Assembly (NCBI GenBank): GCA_030693535.1
Contig: JAUYAL010000067.1
Location: forward strand, 1-64,000
Reading direction: 5' to 3'
Source: Methylotenera sp.
GTDB lineage: Bacteria > Pseudomonadota > Gammaproteobacteria > Burkholderiales > Methylophilaceae
Length of the DNA stretch: 64,000 bases
Position numbers and translations under genes: made by a program. The notes under the pieces were generated by a model, which worked only from the letters and a program-made list of their open reading frames with translations, did no database searches and was not told the origin of the DNA. Below, piece after piece: positions 54,358 to 63,865 of the stretch; the stretch's first letter is position 1; each line of letters starts with the position of its first letter.

Positions 54358-55533
54358 CTATCTTTCAACGGCCAGTGCTACGCCCATACCGCCGCCTATA
54401 CAAAGAGAAGTCAGACCTTTTTTCGCATCACGACGTTGCATTTCATGTAGCAGTGACACTAATACACGTGCACCACTTGCACCAATTGGATGTCCAATCG
54501 CGATAGCACCACCATTCACGTTAACTTTGGCTGTATCCCAGCTCATATCTTTATTGACGGCAATTGCTTGTGCTGCAAAAGCTTCGTTGATTTCGAGCAA
54601 ATCTAAATCACCTACAGCCCAACCTGCAATTTCCAAACACCGTTTACTGGCAGAAATAGGGCCTATGCCCATGATGCTTGGATCAATTCCAGTAGACGCA
54701 TAAGATTTAATGGTGGCAAGTGGCTTCAAACCGAGCGATTTAGCTTTATTAGCTGACATTAACATCACCATAGCCGCACCATCGTTAATGCCAGAAGCAT
54801 TGCCTGCGGTAACAGTGCCTTCTTTATCGAATGCTGGGCGTAAGCCTGCAAGCATTTCTATCGTTGTGCCATGACGTGGATATTCGTCGGCATCCACGAC
54901 GGTGTCGCCTTTTTTACTTTTGATTGTGTAAGGCACAATTTCGTCAGAAAACTTACCTGCTTTTTGTGCTGCTTCAGCCTTATTTTGTGAAGCGCAAGCA
55001 AACTCATCTTGCTCTTGTCGGCTGATATCATATTTTTTGGCAACATTCTCTGCCGTCACACCCATATGATAATCGTTATAAACATCCCAGAGACCATCAA
55101 CAATCATACTGTCTATCAATTTGCCATCACCCATACGTAGTCCATTGCGGGAGCCATTGAGCACATGCGGTGAAGTACTCATACTCTCCTGACCGCCAGC
55201 AATCACAATTTCAGCATCACCACTTTTAATCGCTTGCGCACCTAACATCACCGCCTTAAGGCTAGAGCCACAAACCATGTTGATGGTCATGGCAGGCACT
55301 TCTTTAGGTAAGCCAGCCTTAATCACAGATTGACGAGCAGGATTTTGACCCACCCCTGCTGTTAACACTTGACCAAGGACCACTTCATCAACCTGATCAC
55401 CAGTCACACCAGTCGCCTCTAGCAGACTGCGTATCACTGTTGCGCCTAAGTCTACCGCAGATACATTATTAAATGCGCCGCCAAACTTTCCTACGGCAGT
55501 TCTCTTTGCTGCAACTATCACTACGCTTTCCAT
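54358..55533 (-). CDS. phaA: Acetyl-CoA C-acetyltransferase (beta-ketothiolase)
   Basis: Thiolase of 391 residues that condenses two acetyl-CoA. The nucleophilic Cys is in [10 protein letters not shown] (about 88), His in [17 protein letters not shown] and the second Cys in LCIGGGMG. It leads the phaA-phaB unit, which converges on phaC. Heptads related to the array at 49538 lie about 85-115 bp upstream of its ATG at 55533. Confidence 0.96.
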   Translation of the reverse strand: MESVVIVAAKRTAVGKFGGAFNNVSAVDLGATVIRSLLEATGVTGDQVDEVVLGQVLTAGVGQNPARQSVIKAGLPKEVPAMTINMVCGSSLKAVMLGAQAIKSGDAEIVIAGGQESMSTSPHVLNGSRNGLRMGDGKLIDSMIVDGLWDVYNDYHMGVTAENVAKKYDISRQEQDEFACASQNKAEAAQKAGKFSDEIVPYTIKSKKGDTVVDADEYPRHGTTIEMLAGLRPAFDKEGTVTAGNASGINDGAAMVMLMSANKAKSLGLKPLATIKSYASTGIDPSIMGIGPISASKRCLEIAGWAVGDLDLLEINEAFAAQAIAVNKDMSWDTAKVNVNGGAIAIGHPIGASGARVLVSLLHEMQRRDAKKGLTSLCIGGGMGVALAVER

Positions 55534-55615
55534 GTTGATCTCCCGAGCTCTAAACTAAAGTCTAAAAAATATTACACAAATTATCAGCAACTAAATAATA
55601 ACATTAAAATTTCAT

Positions 55616-55646
55616 CTTATGTTTTATATCTTATATAAGACATAAG
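55616..55646. promoter_or_regulatory. Five heptad-like repeats upstream of phaA
   Basis: CTTATGT (55616), TTTATAT (55623) and CTTATAT (55630) run at exact 7-bp steps; ATATAAG (55633) and ACATAAG (55640) run at 7-bp steps on the other strand, forming TCTTATATAAGA (55629-55640). ATATAAG is the unit of the array at 49538-49628. AGTAGTACTTTCGTAA (55645-55660), matching the operator at 49777, adjoins it. Confidence 0.7.
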
Positions 55647-55669
55647 TAGTACTTTCGTAACTTATAAAA

Positions 55670-56584
55670 TTATAAACGTTTATAATTGCTTCCAAAAAAC
55701 TCTGTCATCATAAAATCTTCTAGGCCAGCACTGTCTTCATGCCTAGCTGATAGAACTATCGTGCGGCCTAAACGTTGTGACTCCCAATTAAAATCACCTT
55801 GATAATGCCGGCGAATAAGAGAAATCATTTTTCTAATCATCACCAATCTCACATCCTGACCAGTAGCCGCCTCAACTTCAAAAGATTCGCGTTTTGAATT
55901 GCTATAATCATCCGTCCAACCGCGAAAAGAAAATCCTGCATGCCGACTACTTAAGCTTGTAATTTCAAATATACCATTCGTACCATTCTTAAAATTATTT
56001 TTGATTCTTTCATCTCTAACTTGCTCTGCACTAGGTCCAAGTTCACGCGCCACGGCCTCTGAGTTTTGTTTGGCCGCATCAGCCTCCATCGCATTGCGCT
56101 TGGCTTGCTGCGCCTTAACGTAAGAAGCCATATCAGTCGGCACATCAACTGGTTTGCTTTCTTTGGGGGGCAACACTTCTGGCGAAGGTTGTTTTGTCGA
56201 AATCACATCAGGAACCGAAAAGGTGGATGGTTTAGTATTTTTACTCGATTTTTGTGTCATAACTTTAGGCTTAGATTTAACTGCCTTAGGTACTGGTTTT
56301 TCTAGTGGGATTTCTAATGGCGCGGTTTCTATCACTTTAGGAGGAATTGGTGGGGCCAAGCTTACTTCCAATGACCTTGGTAGCGGTGCTGAAGTGTTAT
56401 CAAACTGAATCTGGGGTAGGGCTATAAAAACAATAAGCACATGCACCAATATTGAAAAAATAATCGCAATCAGCGTATTACGGCTAATATGAATGCGTAT
56501 CAACGAATCACCGCGAAAGCCATGTGAATGTGGCCCTAGTAAAAACTCTTCAAAATGACGATTGGCGGACTGAATAGTTTCCAT
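55670..56584 (-). CDS. TonB-like membrane-anchored protein, function unknown
   Basis: Protein of 304 residues with one TM helix (about 34-56), a Pro/Lys-rich linker (about 65-150) with TonB-like layout, and a soluble C-terminal domain (about 190-300; FEITSLSSRHAGFSFRGW, then RRHYQGDFNWESQRLGRTIVLSAR). It lacks the classical TonB C-terminal signature, so an energy transducer role is unproven. It starts 6 bp after the hrpA stop and is probably co-transcribed. Confidence 0.7.
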   Translation of the reverse strand: METIQSANRHFEEFLLGPHSHGFRGDSLIRIHISRNTLIAIIFSILVHVLIVFIALPQIQFDNTSAPLPRSLEVSLAPPIPPKVIETAPLEIPLEKPVPKAVKSKPKVMTQKSSKNTKPSTFSVPDVISTKQPSPEVLPPKESKPVDVPTDMASYVKAQQAKRNAMEADAAKQNSEAVARELGPSAEQVRDERIKNNFKNGTNGIFEITSLSSRHAGFSFRGWTDDYSNSKRESFEVEAATGQDVRLVMIRKMISLIRRHYQGDFNWESQRLGRTIVLSARHEDSAGLEDFMMTEFFGSNYKRL

Positions 56585-56590
56585 GAATAC

Positions 56591-59500
56591 TTAATAACCC
56601 ATATCTGTCCAAGTTTTCTCTAACCGCTTGATTGAGATTGGAAATGGCGTTTTCAGCTCTTGTGCAAATAATGAAACTCGCAATTCTTCTATCAACCAGC
56701 GATAATTTTGCAAATCTTGCGGAATAGTAAGGTGCGCCTGATTGAGCCCATTCATTTTATCTTGCCATTTTTGCCACAAAGCACCCACACTAGCGGCATT
56801 TTTACCATCACGATCGGGATTAGTCGGTTGCTTCTCAATACGCAAGCGCAAGGCTTTAAGGTAGCGCGGCACATGTTGCAACTGCTCCCACGGCGTTTGA
56901 CTAAAACAGTTTTTATAAACCAACAACCCAATTTGTTGCTCTACATCTCGCTTTAAACGATTAACTGTAGCGGGCATTTTGCTTTGTTGCACCGTCAGTA
57001 GTTGATACTCCGTAGCGATTGCCTGCGTTTGCCTAGCAACCGACTGACTGACTGCGGGCAGACGCGTTCTCGCTCTTGCTTTTAACTTCATAAAATCTGC
57101 ATTGTTACGTGGTAAATCATCATCACCGATGAAAGCACGGTCTGAAATGGTAACTATTAAATCTTCCCGCAAATCATCAGGGGAAACGACACTACGCAAA
57201 ATTAGCGCATATTGATTGAAGTTCGGTAAGTTTTTTTCCAGCTGCTTCATTTGCTCTTTCAACTCAAAACGCATCAATCGACATACCCCATGACGATGAC
57301 TAATTGTCGCTTCACGCTCCGTATCAAACAATTTAATAGCGATACTATCCTCAGCATCTTCTAATGCAGGGTAAGCAGTCACCCTGAGGCTATCGCGCTC
57401 AAAACTCAAGGTATGCGGTAAATCTCCAAAATCCCACTGTTTTAAACCAGTTTTCTCAAGCTCCTTAACACTGTCTGGCGAGGTGTTTCTAAAAGTGAGT
57501 TGCGCGGCCGAGCCTAATTGTTTTTTAAGGGCATTCCAGTCTCGCCCCATAGCAAGTTCACGTCCAGCATCATCTACCACACTAAAATTCATTAATAAAT
57601 GCGCAGGTGTTTCTTCAGCCCAATCATCTATTGAGGTTTTTAAGGTAGTTTTATATTGAATATAAGCAGATAAAGTTTCCATTAGCGCCAATTTATTTAA
57701 CCCATCAGCATCATTCCGACGAAGGTCGGAAACTAGTGCCTTATCCAAACTCAACGACTTTGCACCAACGCCGCTAGATTCCGATCTTCGTCGGAATGAC
57801 GATAGTGGGTTTGAAGCTTCCTCTAAAAACACAGTCACAAACTCAGGTACAGGCACGCAAACACGGCGGAACGTTTTAGGTAACGCTTTAATCAAATATG
57901 TCAGCTTTTCACGCAGCATGCCGGGAACCAACCATTCAGTTTGTGTTGGATTTAGCTGATTCAACAAGACCAACGGAATGGTCGCCGTGACGCCATCCAG
58001 AACGTGGCCTGGCTCGAAGCGATATTTCAGATGTGTTTCAGCACCATCCAACATCATCATTTCAGGAAACTGCACTGCAGTAATGGCATCCGCGCCATGA
58101 CGCATCAAATCATCACGGGTGAGATAAAGTAATTTAGGACTTTCTTTTTCTGCGGTTTCACGCCATTTTTCAAAAGTTGCTGCTTGATAAATATCAGCAG
58201 GTATTTTGGCATCATAAAAGGCAAACAACTGATGCTCATCCACAAGCACATCCTGGCGACGTGCTTTATGCTCCAACTCTTCAACTTCTGCGATTAAGCG
58301 TTCATTTGCAGTGAAAAAATCTGCTCTGGTATCAAATTCACTACTCGCCAATGCTTCGCGAATGAATATCTCGCGCGCTTCTTTTGGGTTGATTGGCCCG
58401 TAATGCACGCGTCTCTTAGGAATAATTGTTAAGCCATATAGAGAAACGCGCTCCCACGCATTCACCATGCCCATTTTTCTATCCCAACGCGGGTCAGAAT
58501 ACTGACTTTCAGTCAATCCTCGCGCTAGTGGCTCAATCCAATCAGGTTCTATTTTTGCCACGCAACGTGCATAAAGCTTAGAGGTATCCACCAACTCCGC
58601 AGCAATCACCCATTTTGGACGAGTCTTTTTGAGACATGAGCCAGGCGCCACATAAAAACGAATTCCACGCGCACCTGAATAAGCATCATTATCGCCATCT
58701 TTAAAACCGATATTGCCGAGCAAACCTGCAAGCAATGCGCGGTGTATTTGCTCATAAGTAGCTTCTTTGGCTCCCTCGCCTTTTTGGGGAGAAGTGAATA
58801 AGTCAAGCTCTTCAACAATGCTCACAATTTGACTATGTAGCTCGCGCCATTCTTTTAAGCGTAAAAATGATAAGAAATTACTATGGCACTGATTCAGCAA
58901 ATCCTTGTTTGATTTTTTGGTTTTTAGTGCACCATCAAAAAAGTCCCAAAGCTTGAGGTAGCTCATAAAATCTGAGCCTTCCCCTGCAAATTTTGCATGT
59001 GCGTTATCTGCCGCTTCGCGCTTATCCATCGGGCGTTCGCGTGGGTCTTGTATGCTCAACACACTAGCGATAATCAATATCTCATTCAAACAGCCTTCAC
59101 GCTTAGCAGCTAAAATCATGCGCGCTACTCGCGGGTCAAGTGGTAGACGCGCAAGCTGCAAGCCAATTTCAGTAATTTGACGTTTGTTATCTACCGCGCC
59201 TAATTCTTGCAGCAACAAGTACCCATCGCTCACTAGGCGGGACGATGGCGCTTCGATAAACGGAAACTCCGTCACATCGCCCAGCTTTAACGCGGCCATG
59301 CGCAAAATCACGCTAGCTAGCGAACTACGCAGAATTTCCGGTTCAGTAAATTCAGGGCGGCCGTTAAAGTCTTCTTCGGAATACAAGCGCACGCAAATAC
59401 CACTTGAAACTCGCCCACAACGGCCTGCGCGTTGCTTTGCTGCCGCTTGGCTAATCTTTTCAATCTGCAACTGCTCAACTTTTGCTCGTGTGCTGTAACG

Positions 59501-60790
59501 GTTCATCCGCGCCAGTCCTGCATCAATAACATATTTAATACCTGGAACGGTGAGCGACGTTTCAGCCACGTTAGTCGCCAACACAATGCGCCGCGAGCTA
59601 TGACTTTTGAATATCTTTTGCTGATCTTCTATGCTCAACCGCGCGAACAAAGGTAGCACTTCAATATGCTTTAACTTCGTTGAACGTCCTTGATATTTAC
59701 GTAAATGATCGGCAACATCGCGAATTTCACGCTCACCTGGTAAAAATACTAAAATATCGCCATCACCTTGGCGTAGCAAGTCATCCGCTGCGTCTAATAT
59801 TGCCTCTTCTATGGCTTCCTCTTCGTCATCCTCTTCCAACCAGCGTGCTTCTGTTTTGGCTTTACGTGCAATTCCAAAGATAGTCTCGTCTTCTAAATCA
59901 AACTGAGCACTTTCAGTTTCGGCTATTTCTCTAGCCCGGAAACCAGCTTTACCTAATGGACGATAACGGATTTCAACTGGGTATGTGCGACCCGACACTT
60001 CAATGATAGGCGCACCTACAAAGTGATTTGAAAAACGCTCCGCATCAATCGTTGCAGAAGTTACAATAATTTTTAAATCTGGGCGCTTTGGTAATAACTG
60101 CTTGAGGTAACCCAACAAAAAGTCGATGTTCAAGCTACGCTCGTGCGCCTCATCAATAATGATGGTGTCATAGGCATTGAGAAATTTATCGCCCTGCGTT
60201 TCCGCAAGTAGAATACCATCGGTCATCAGCTTGATATAGCTGGATTCTGACAACTTATCGTTAAAGCGCACCTTATAGCCTACCACCTCGCCTAACGGGC
60301 TTTTTAGCTCTTGCGCGATACGCGATGCTACTGAACGCGCAGCAATACGACGTGGTTGTGTGTGACCAATCAAGCCTGCCACACCTCGGCCAAGCTCAAG
60401 GCAGATTTTAGGAATTTGTGTGGTTTTACCAGAACCCGTTTCACCGCAGATAATCACCACTTGGTTTTTAGAAATTGCCTCCGCGATTTCATCTTTTTTA
60501 CCGCTCACTGGCAGCTCAAGCGGGTACTCTGGCTTAGGTAAACCAGCTAATCGAGAAGCAAACTTCTGCTGCGAAGTGCGCACCTTTTGTGCAACTTCAC
60601 CCAGCAAGCGCTGTGCTTTAGCCACAGATTTCTCATCTTTTAACTTTTGCAAATCTGCCGCATCACGCATCTTGCGCCGTAAAGCATGGCGATCTGCCAA
60701 CATGCAGCTTTGCAAAGCAGTCGCTAAGTTAGCTGAGTTAGCTGAGTTTGATGCTACAGGAATTAGGTTTGCAGATTTATTCACATTCAT
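56591..60790 (-). CDS. hrpA: ATP-dependent RNA helicase HrpA
   Basis: DEAH-box helicase of about 1399 residues; role in mRNA processing and rescue of stalled ribosomes. It has GETGSGKTTQIPKICLELG, TQPRRIAARSVA, DEAH, SAT, VAETSLTVPGIKYVIDAG and QRAGRCGRV; the HA2/OB-like and DUF3418 regions follow. It starts at the ATG at 60790; a GTG at 60808 is in frame but has no ribosome site. Codons between about 57800 and 57711 encode an extra stretch (SSFRRRSESSGVGAKS to RRNDADG) that coincides with a palindromic repeat element inserted in frame. Confidence 0.96.
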   Translation of the reverse strand: MNVNKSANLIPVASNSANSANLATALQSCMLADRHALRRKMRDAADLQKLKDEKSVAKAQRLLGEVAQKVRTSQQKFASRLAGLPKPEYPLELPVSGKKDEIAEAISKNQVVIICGETGSGKTTQIPKICLELGRGVAGLIGHTQPRRIAARSVASRIAQELKSPLGEVVGYKVRFNDKLSESSYIKLMTDGILLAETQGDKFLNAYDTIIIDEAHERSLNIDFLLGYLKQLLPKRPDLKIIVTSATIDAERFSNHFVGAPIIEVSGRTYPVEIRYRPLGKAGFRAREIAETESAQFDLEDETIFGIARKAKTEARWLEEDDEEEAIEEAILDAADDLLRQGDGDILVFLPGEREIRDVADHLRKYQGRSTKLKHIEVLPLFARLSIEDQQKIFKSHSSRRIVLATNVAETSLTVPGIKYVIDAGLARMNRYSTRAKVEQLQIEKISQAAAKQRAGRCGRVSSGICVRLYSEEDFNGRPEFTEPEILRSSLASVILRMAALKLGDVTEFPFIEAPSSRLVSDGYLLLQELGAVDNKRQITEIGLQLARLPLDPRVARMILAAKREGCLNEILIIASVLSIQDPRERPMDKREAADNAHAKFAGEGSDFMSYLKLWDFFDGALKTKKSNKDLLNQCHSNFLSFLRLKEWRELHSQIVSIVEELDLFTSPQKGEGAKEATYEQIHRALLAGLLGNIGFKDGDNDAYSGARGIRFYVAPGSCLKKTRPKWVIAAELVDTSKLYARCVAKIEPDWIEPLARGLTESQYSDPRWDRKMGMVNAWERVSLYGLTIIPKRRVHYGPINPKEAREIFIREALASSEFDTRADFFTANERLIAEVEELEHKARRQDVLVDEHQLFAFYDAKIPADIYQAATFEKWRETAEKESPKLLYLTRDDLMRHGADAITAVQFPEMMMLDGAETHLKYRFEPGHVLDGVTATIPLVLLNQLNPTQTEWLVPGMLREKLTYLIKALPKTFRRVCVPVPEFVTVFLEEASNPLSSFRRRSESSGVGAKSLSLDKALVSDLRRNDADGLNKLALMETLSAYIQYKTTLKTSIDDWAEETPAHLLMNFSVVDDAGRELAMGRDWNALKKQLGSAAQLTFRNTSPDSVKELEKTGLKQWDFGDLPHTLSFERDSLRVTAYPALEDAEDSIAIKLFDTEREATISHRHGVCRLMRFELKEQMKQLEKNLPNFNQYALILRSVVSPDDLREDLIVTISDRAFIGDDDLPRNNADFMKLKARARTRLPAVSQSVARQTQAIATEYQLLTVQQSKMPATVNRLKRDVEQQIGLLVYKNCFSQTPWEQLQHVPRYLKALRLRIEKQPTNPDRDGKNAASVGALWQKWQDKMNGLNQAHLTIPQDLQNYRWLIEELRVSLFAQELKTPFPISIKRLEKTWTDMGY
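57712..57798. repeat. Palindromic repeat element inserted in frame within hrpA
   Basis: CATTCCGACGAAGGTCGGAA (57712-57731) and its near-perfect inverse (57779-57798, one mismatch) flank a 47-bp core. Each arm is itself a palindrome (TTCCGACnnnnGTCGGAA). The element is read through by hrpA without frameshift, adding about 30 residues that differ in composition (Ser/Arg-rich) from the surrounding protein. It resembles intergenic palindromic units of the ATTCCGAC type seen in many proteobacteria. Confidence 0.75.
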
Positions 60791-60887
60791 AGCCCAGCAT
60801 TTTAACACGCCTGTGATGTAGCCTTGCTCGCGAATTAATTTTTGGTATTGCTTGCCATCGCTATGATTGGGTTTTGAAATTTTGCAG

Positions 60888-60947
60888 GGTGGGTAACTGA
60901 TTGTCCACGCGGGCGTCTATGAAGCGTGGGTAACTAGTTGCCCACGC
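60888..60947. repeat. Two related palindromic units between hrpA and glnE
   Basis: GCGTGGGTAACTAGTTGCCCACGC (60924-60947) is a 24-bp palindrome with one mismatch pair. A degenerate copy, GGTGGGTAACTGATTGTCCAC (60888-60908), lies 38 bp before it. REP-like unit; it may also help terminate glnE (minus strand). Confidence 0.6.
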
Positions 60948-61036
60948 CACTTTGCTGAAAGCGCTTCGTTAGTAATACTCTGAAAGCCAATATCCATGAG
61001 GCTCGCATGGCATATTCCTTTTAGCTTAATGAACAC

Positions 61037-63769
61037 TTAATCTGCAAAAACTTTTTTCCATAAAACTTTCACCGCAGCTGCATGCTCACTAACTGTTGAT
61101 AACTCCACCCTCAAATGCGCAGCACCTTGTAGCTTGAGCATATGCTGGGTGTGTCGATAATCACGGTAGGCTAACACAACCTTGTCAGCTAAATCTTGGT
61201 CGATGATATTGAGCGAAGCCAGCAATCTTAACAAACCGATGTTGCCAATGTTGCCTGTGAGTTGCGGGTATTGTTTGGCGTGTGCTAGCACTAAATATTG
61301 CACTAAAAATTCCACATCGATAATGCCCCCTATGCTGTGCTTAATGTCAAACATAGTTGCTTCAATATGCTGTGCAGAGCGCATTTTTTCGCGCATTGAT
61401 TGCACTTCTACTTTCAGTTTATTTAAGTCACGCTGTTGCGTCATTACTTCGATGCGAATCTTTTCAAAAGCTTCGCCAATTTCTTTATCACCTGCCACAA
61501 AGCGCGCACGCGTAATGGCTTGGTGTTCCCACACCCAAGCTTTTTGCATTTGGTATTCTTTGAAGGCAGTCACACTGCTCACTAGCAAGCCGCTATTGCC
61601 GTCTGGGCGCAATTGAATATCAGTTTCGTACAGCAAGCCTGCTGAGGTTAAGCTGTTAAACCAGTTATTGATGAGTTGCGCAAAGCGCGCGTAGATTTCG
61701 CCAGCATCTGTCGAGTCATCGTCATACAAGAAGATAATGTCTAAATCAGAAGCGTAGCCCAGCTCCTTTCCACCTAGCTTGCCATAGCCAATAACGGCGA
61801 ATTTTGGTACATCTAAATGCTTACCGCGCACGTTTGGCCAGATAGCTTCTAAACTCACACGCATCACCAAATCGGCCAGCTCACTTAAATAATCTGAAAG
61901 TTTTTCTGGGCTTAATTCACCATTAATATCTTGTGCGGCAAAGCGGAAAATATTGGTGTGTTTAAAGTGGCGAAATACGTCCATCTGGCGCTCTAAATCG
62001 GCTTCGGCTTCTGCCAGACGAGTGAGTAAACCTGCGTGTAAGTTAGAAAAATCAGGTGCTGCATACAGTGTGCGTGTATCTAAAAGCTCATCCAAAAGTA
62101 TGGGGTGCTGCACCAAATAATTGGTCAACCATGGACTACTACTGCACAATTTAACTAACAATTTCATCGCTTGCGGATGCTCGGCCAATAAGGCCAAATA
62201 ACTTGCGCGACGGCAGATGCTTTCTAACAAATCAAGCAAGCGCATCAGGCTTGTATCGGCGTTAGGCATTTGTGCCGATTGCGAAATAACCAAGGGCATT
62301 AAGGTGTCAAAACGTTGACGACTGAGTTCTGGCAACTGACAGTAACGGCTGCTTTGGTGTAGCGTATTCAATCGACGTAATGTTTCTTTCGCTTCAATAA
62401 AACCCATCTTTTGCAAAGCAGGCGCTGAATCTTGCTCGGTAATCGTGCCATTCCAGATAGATTTTTCTACCTCTAACTCACCCTCCGTTGCATTAGCATC
62501 ACTAAAAGTCTCATCAAAATGCTGCTGTACTTGCTGGCGATATGCATTTAATTTAGCTAAAAATTCTTGCCAATTAGCAAAACACATCGCTTTAGCGATA
62601 CGCGCTTTAGCCTCATCACCTTTAGGCAGATCTTGCGTTTGCGCATCTTCTAAGTACATCAGTCGGTGTTCTAAATTACGCAAAAATACATAAGCTTCAC
62701 TTAACTCACTGACTGTTTTTTCAGGCAATAAGCCTTTATTTTTTAATAGCGCTAAAACTGAAAGCGTAGGTTTTATTTGCAGGCTCGCATCTTTCCCGCC
62801 GCGAATCAACTGAAAAACCTGTGCAATAAACTCAATCTCGCGGATTCCACCGCGACCAAGTTTGATATTGTCGTGCATACCTTTACTGTTAACGTCACGC
62901 TGAATTTGAATCTTCAAATCGCGCATGCTGGCTAATGCACCAAAATCTAAATATTTACGAAATACAAATGGCTTAAGCAATTTTAAAACCTGATTACCAC
63001 CTGTCACTTCATGACCTTTAATCCAAGCGTAGCGCTCCCATTCACGACCATAGTTTTGATAATATTCTTCAAGCGCATCTAAATTTGAAACCAACGCTCC
63101 TTCACTACCAAATGGTCGCAAGCGCATATCAACACGAAATACAAAACCATCTTCGGTAATCTCATCAATTACTGCGATTAGCTTTTTCGCTAAGCGGGTA
63201 AAAAAATCTTGGTTGCTGATGGATTTTTCACCAGTAGTTTCGCCTTCAGATTCATAAGCAAAAATTAAATCTATATCTGAAGAAACATTAAGTTCCCCCC
63301 CACCCAGCTTACCCATGCCAATCACAATAAAACTTTGCGGATAGCCCTTCGAATCTAACGGCTGACCATGCAAATCTACTAGCCAAGTGTTTAAAAAATC
63401 AATCGAAGTATTAATCGCACACTCGGCTAATTGAGAGGTGGTGAGCACAACCTCCTGAAGGCCATTTAACCCAACCCCAGCCAATCCATTCAAATCTCTC
63501 ACAATAATGCGTGCTAATACTTGCTGACGTAAAAGTCGTAAGGCACGTTTTAATGTCACTTCATCAGAAATATTTTGTTGTGCTAAAAAATATTGCATAT
63601 CACTTAACTGATAAGCTCGATGATAATTTTCTAGCGAATCATTCAGTAAACCAGCATCTTTAGTGAATAGTCTAGCGAGAAATGGACTGCAAGAAACTGC
63701 ATGATGTAAATAAGCCTCTCCGCTAGAGAGGATGCGGGCTTCAGACAACAAATTATCAAGTGTTAGCAT
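61037..63769 (-). CDS. glnE: Bifunctional glutamine synthetase adenylyltransferase/deadenylase
   Basis: Regulator of glutamine synthetase activity, 910 residues. Two nucleotidyltransferase domains are present: the N-terminal adenylyl-removing GMGKLGGGELNVSSDIDLIF and the C-terminal adenylyl-transferring GYGKLGGKELGYASDLDIIFLYDDD, each followed by a helical domain (GRGGIREIEF; SIGGIIDVEFLVQY). Length and order are typical. The ATG at 63769 is close to the divergent acs start. Confidence 0.97.
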   Translation of the reverse strand: MLTLDNLLSEARILSSGEAYLHHAVSCSPFLARLFTKDAGLLNDSLENYHRAYQLSDMQYFLAQQNISDEVTLKRALRLLRQQVLARIIVRDLNGLAGVGLNGLQEVVLTTSQLAECAINTSIDFLNTWLVDLHGQPLDSKGYPQSFIVIGMGKLGGGELNVSSDIDLIFAYESEGETTGEKSISNQDFFTRLAKKLIAVIDEITEDGFVFRVDMRLRPFGSEGALVSNLDALEEYYQNYGREWERYAWIKGHEVTGGNQVLKLLKPFVFRKYLDFGALASMRDLKIQIQRDVNSKGMHDNIKLGRGGIREIEFIAQVFQLIRGGKDASLQIKPTLSVLALLKNKGLLPEKTVSELSEAYVFLRNLEHRLMYLEDAQTQDLPKGDEAKARIAKAMCFANWQEFLAKLNAYRQQVQQHFDETFSDANATEGELEVEKSIWNGTITEQDSAPALQKMGFIEAKETLRRLNTLHQSSRYCQLPELSRQRFDTLMPLVISQSAQMPNADTSLMRLLDLLESICRRASYLALLAEHPQAMKLLVKLCSSSPWLTNYLVQHPILLDELLDTRTLYAAPDFSNLHAGLLTRLAEAEADLERQMDVFRHFKHTNIFRFAAQDINGELSPEKLSDYLSELADLVMRVSLEAIWPNVRGKHLDVPKFAVIGYGKLGGKELGYASDLDIIFLYDDDSTDAGEIYARFAQLINNWFNSLTSAGLLYETDIQLRPDGNSGLLVSSVTAFKEYQMQKAWVWEHQAITRARFVAGDKEIGEAFEKIRIEVMTQQRDLNKLKVEVQSMREKMRSAQHIEATMFDIKHSIGGIIDVEFLVQYLVLAHAKQYPQLTGNIGNIGLLRLLASLNIIDQDLADKVVLAYRDYRHTQHMLKLQGAAHLRVELSTVSEHAAAVKVLWKKVFAD

Positions 63770-63865
63770 AGGTTTTTTAATGTAGTATGACGGTTACAAT
63801 TGTGTTACAAAGTGTTTTGAATAAATAAAATTATAAATGTGTATTAACTCAAGGAGATTTTTAGC

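Noticed and set aside
60713..60760. Short 9-bp repeats (TTAGCTGAG) at the start of hrpA
   Set aside because: Only two to three copies, in frame within a variable N-terminus; ordinary low-complexity coding sequence.
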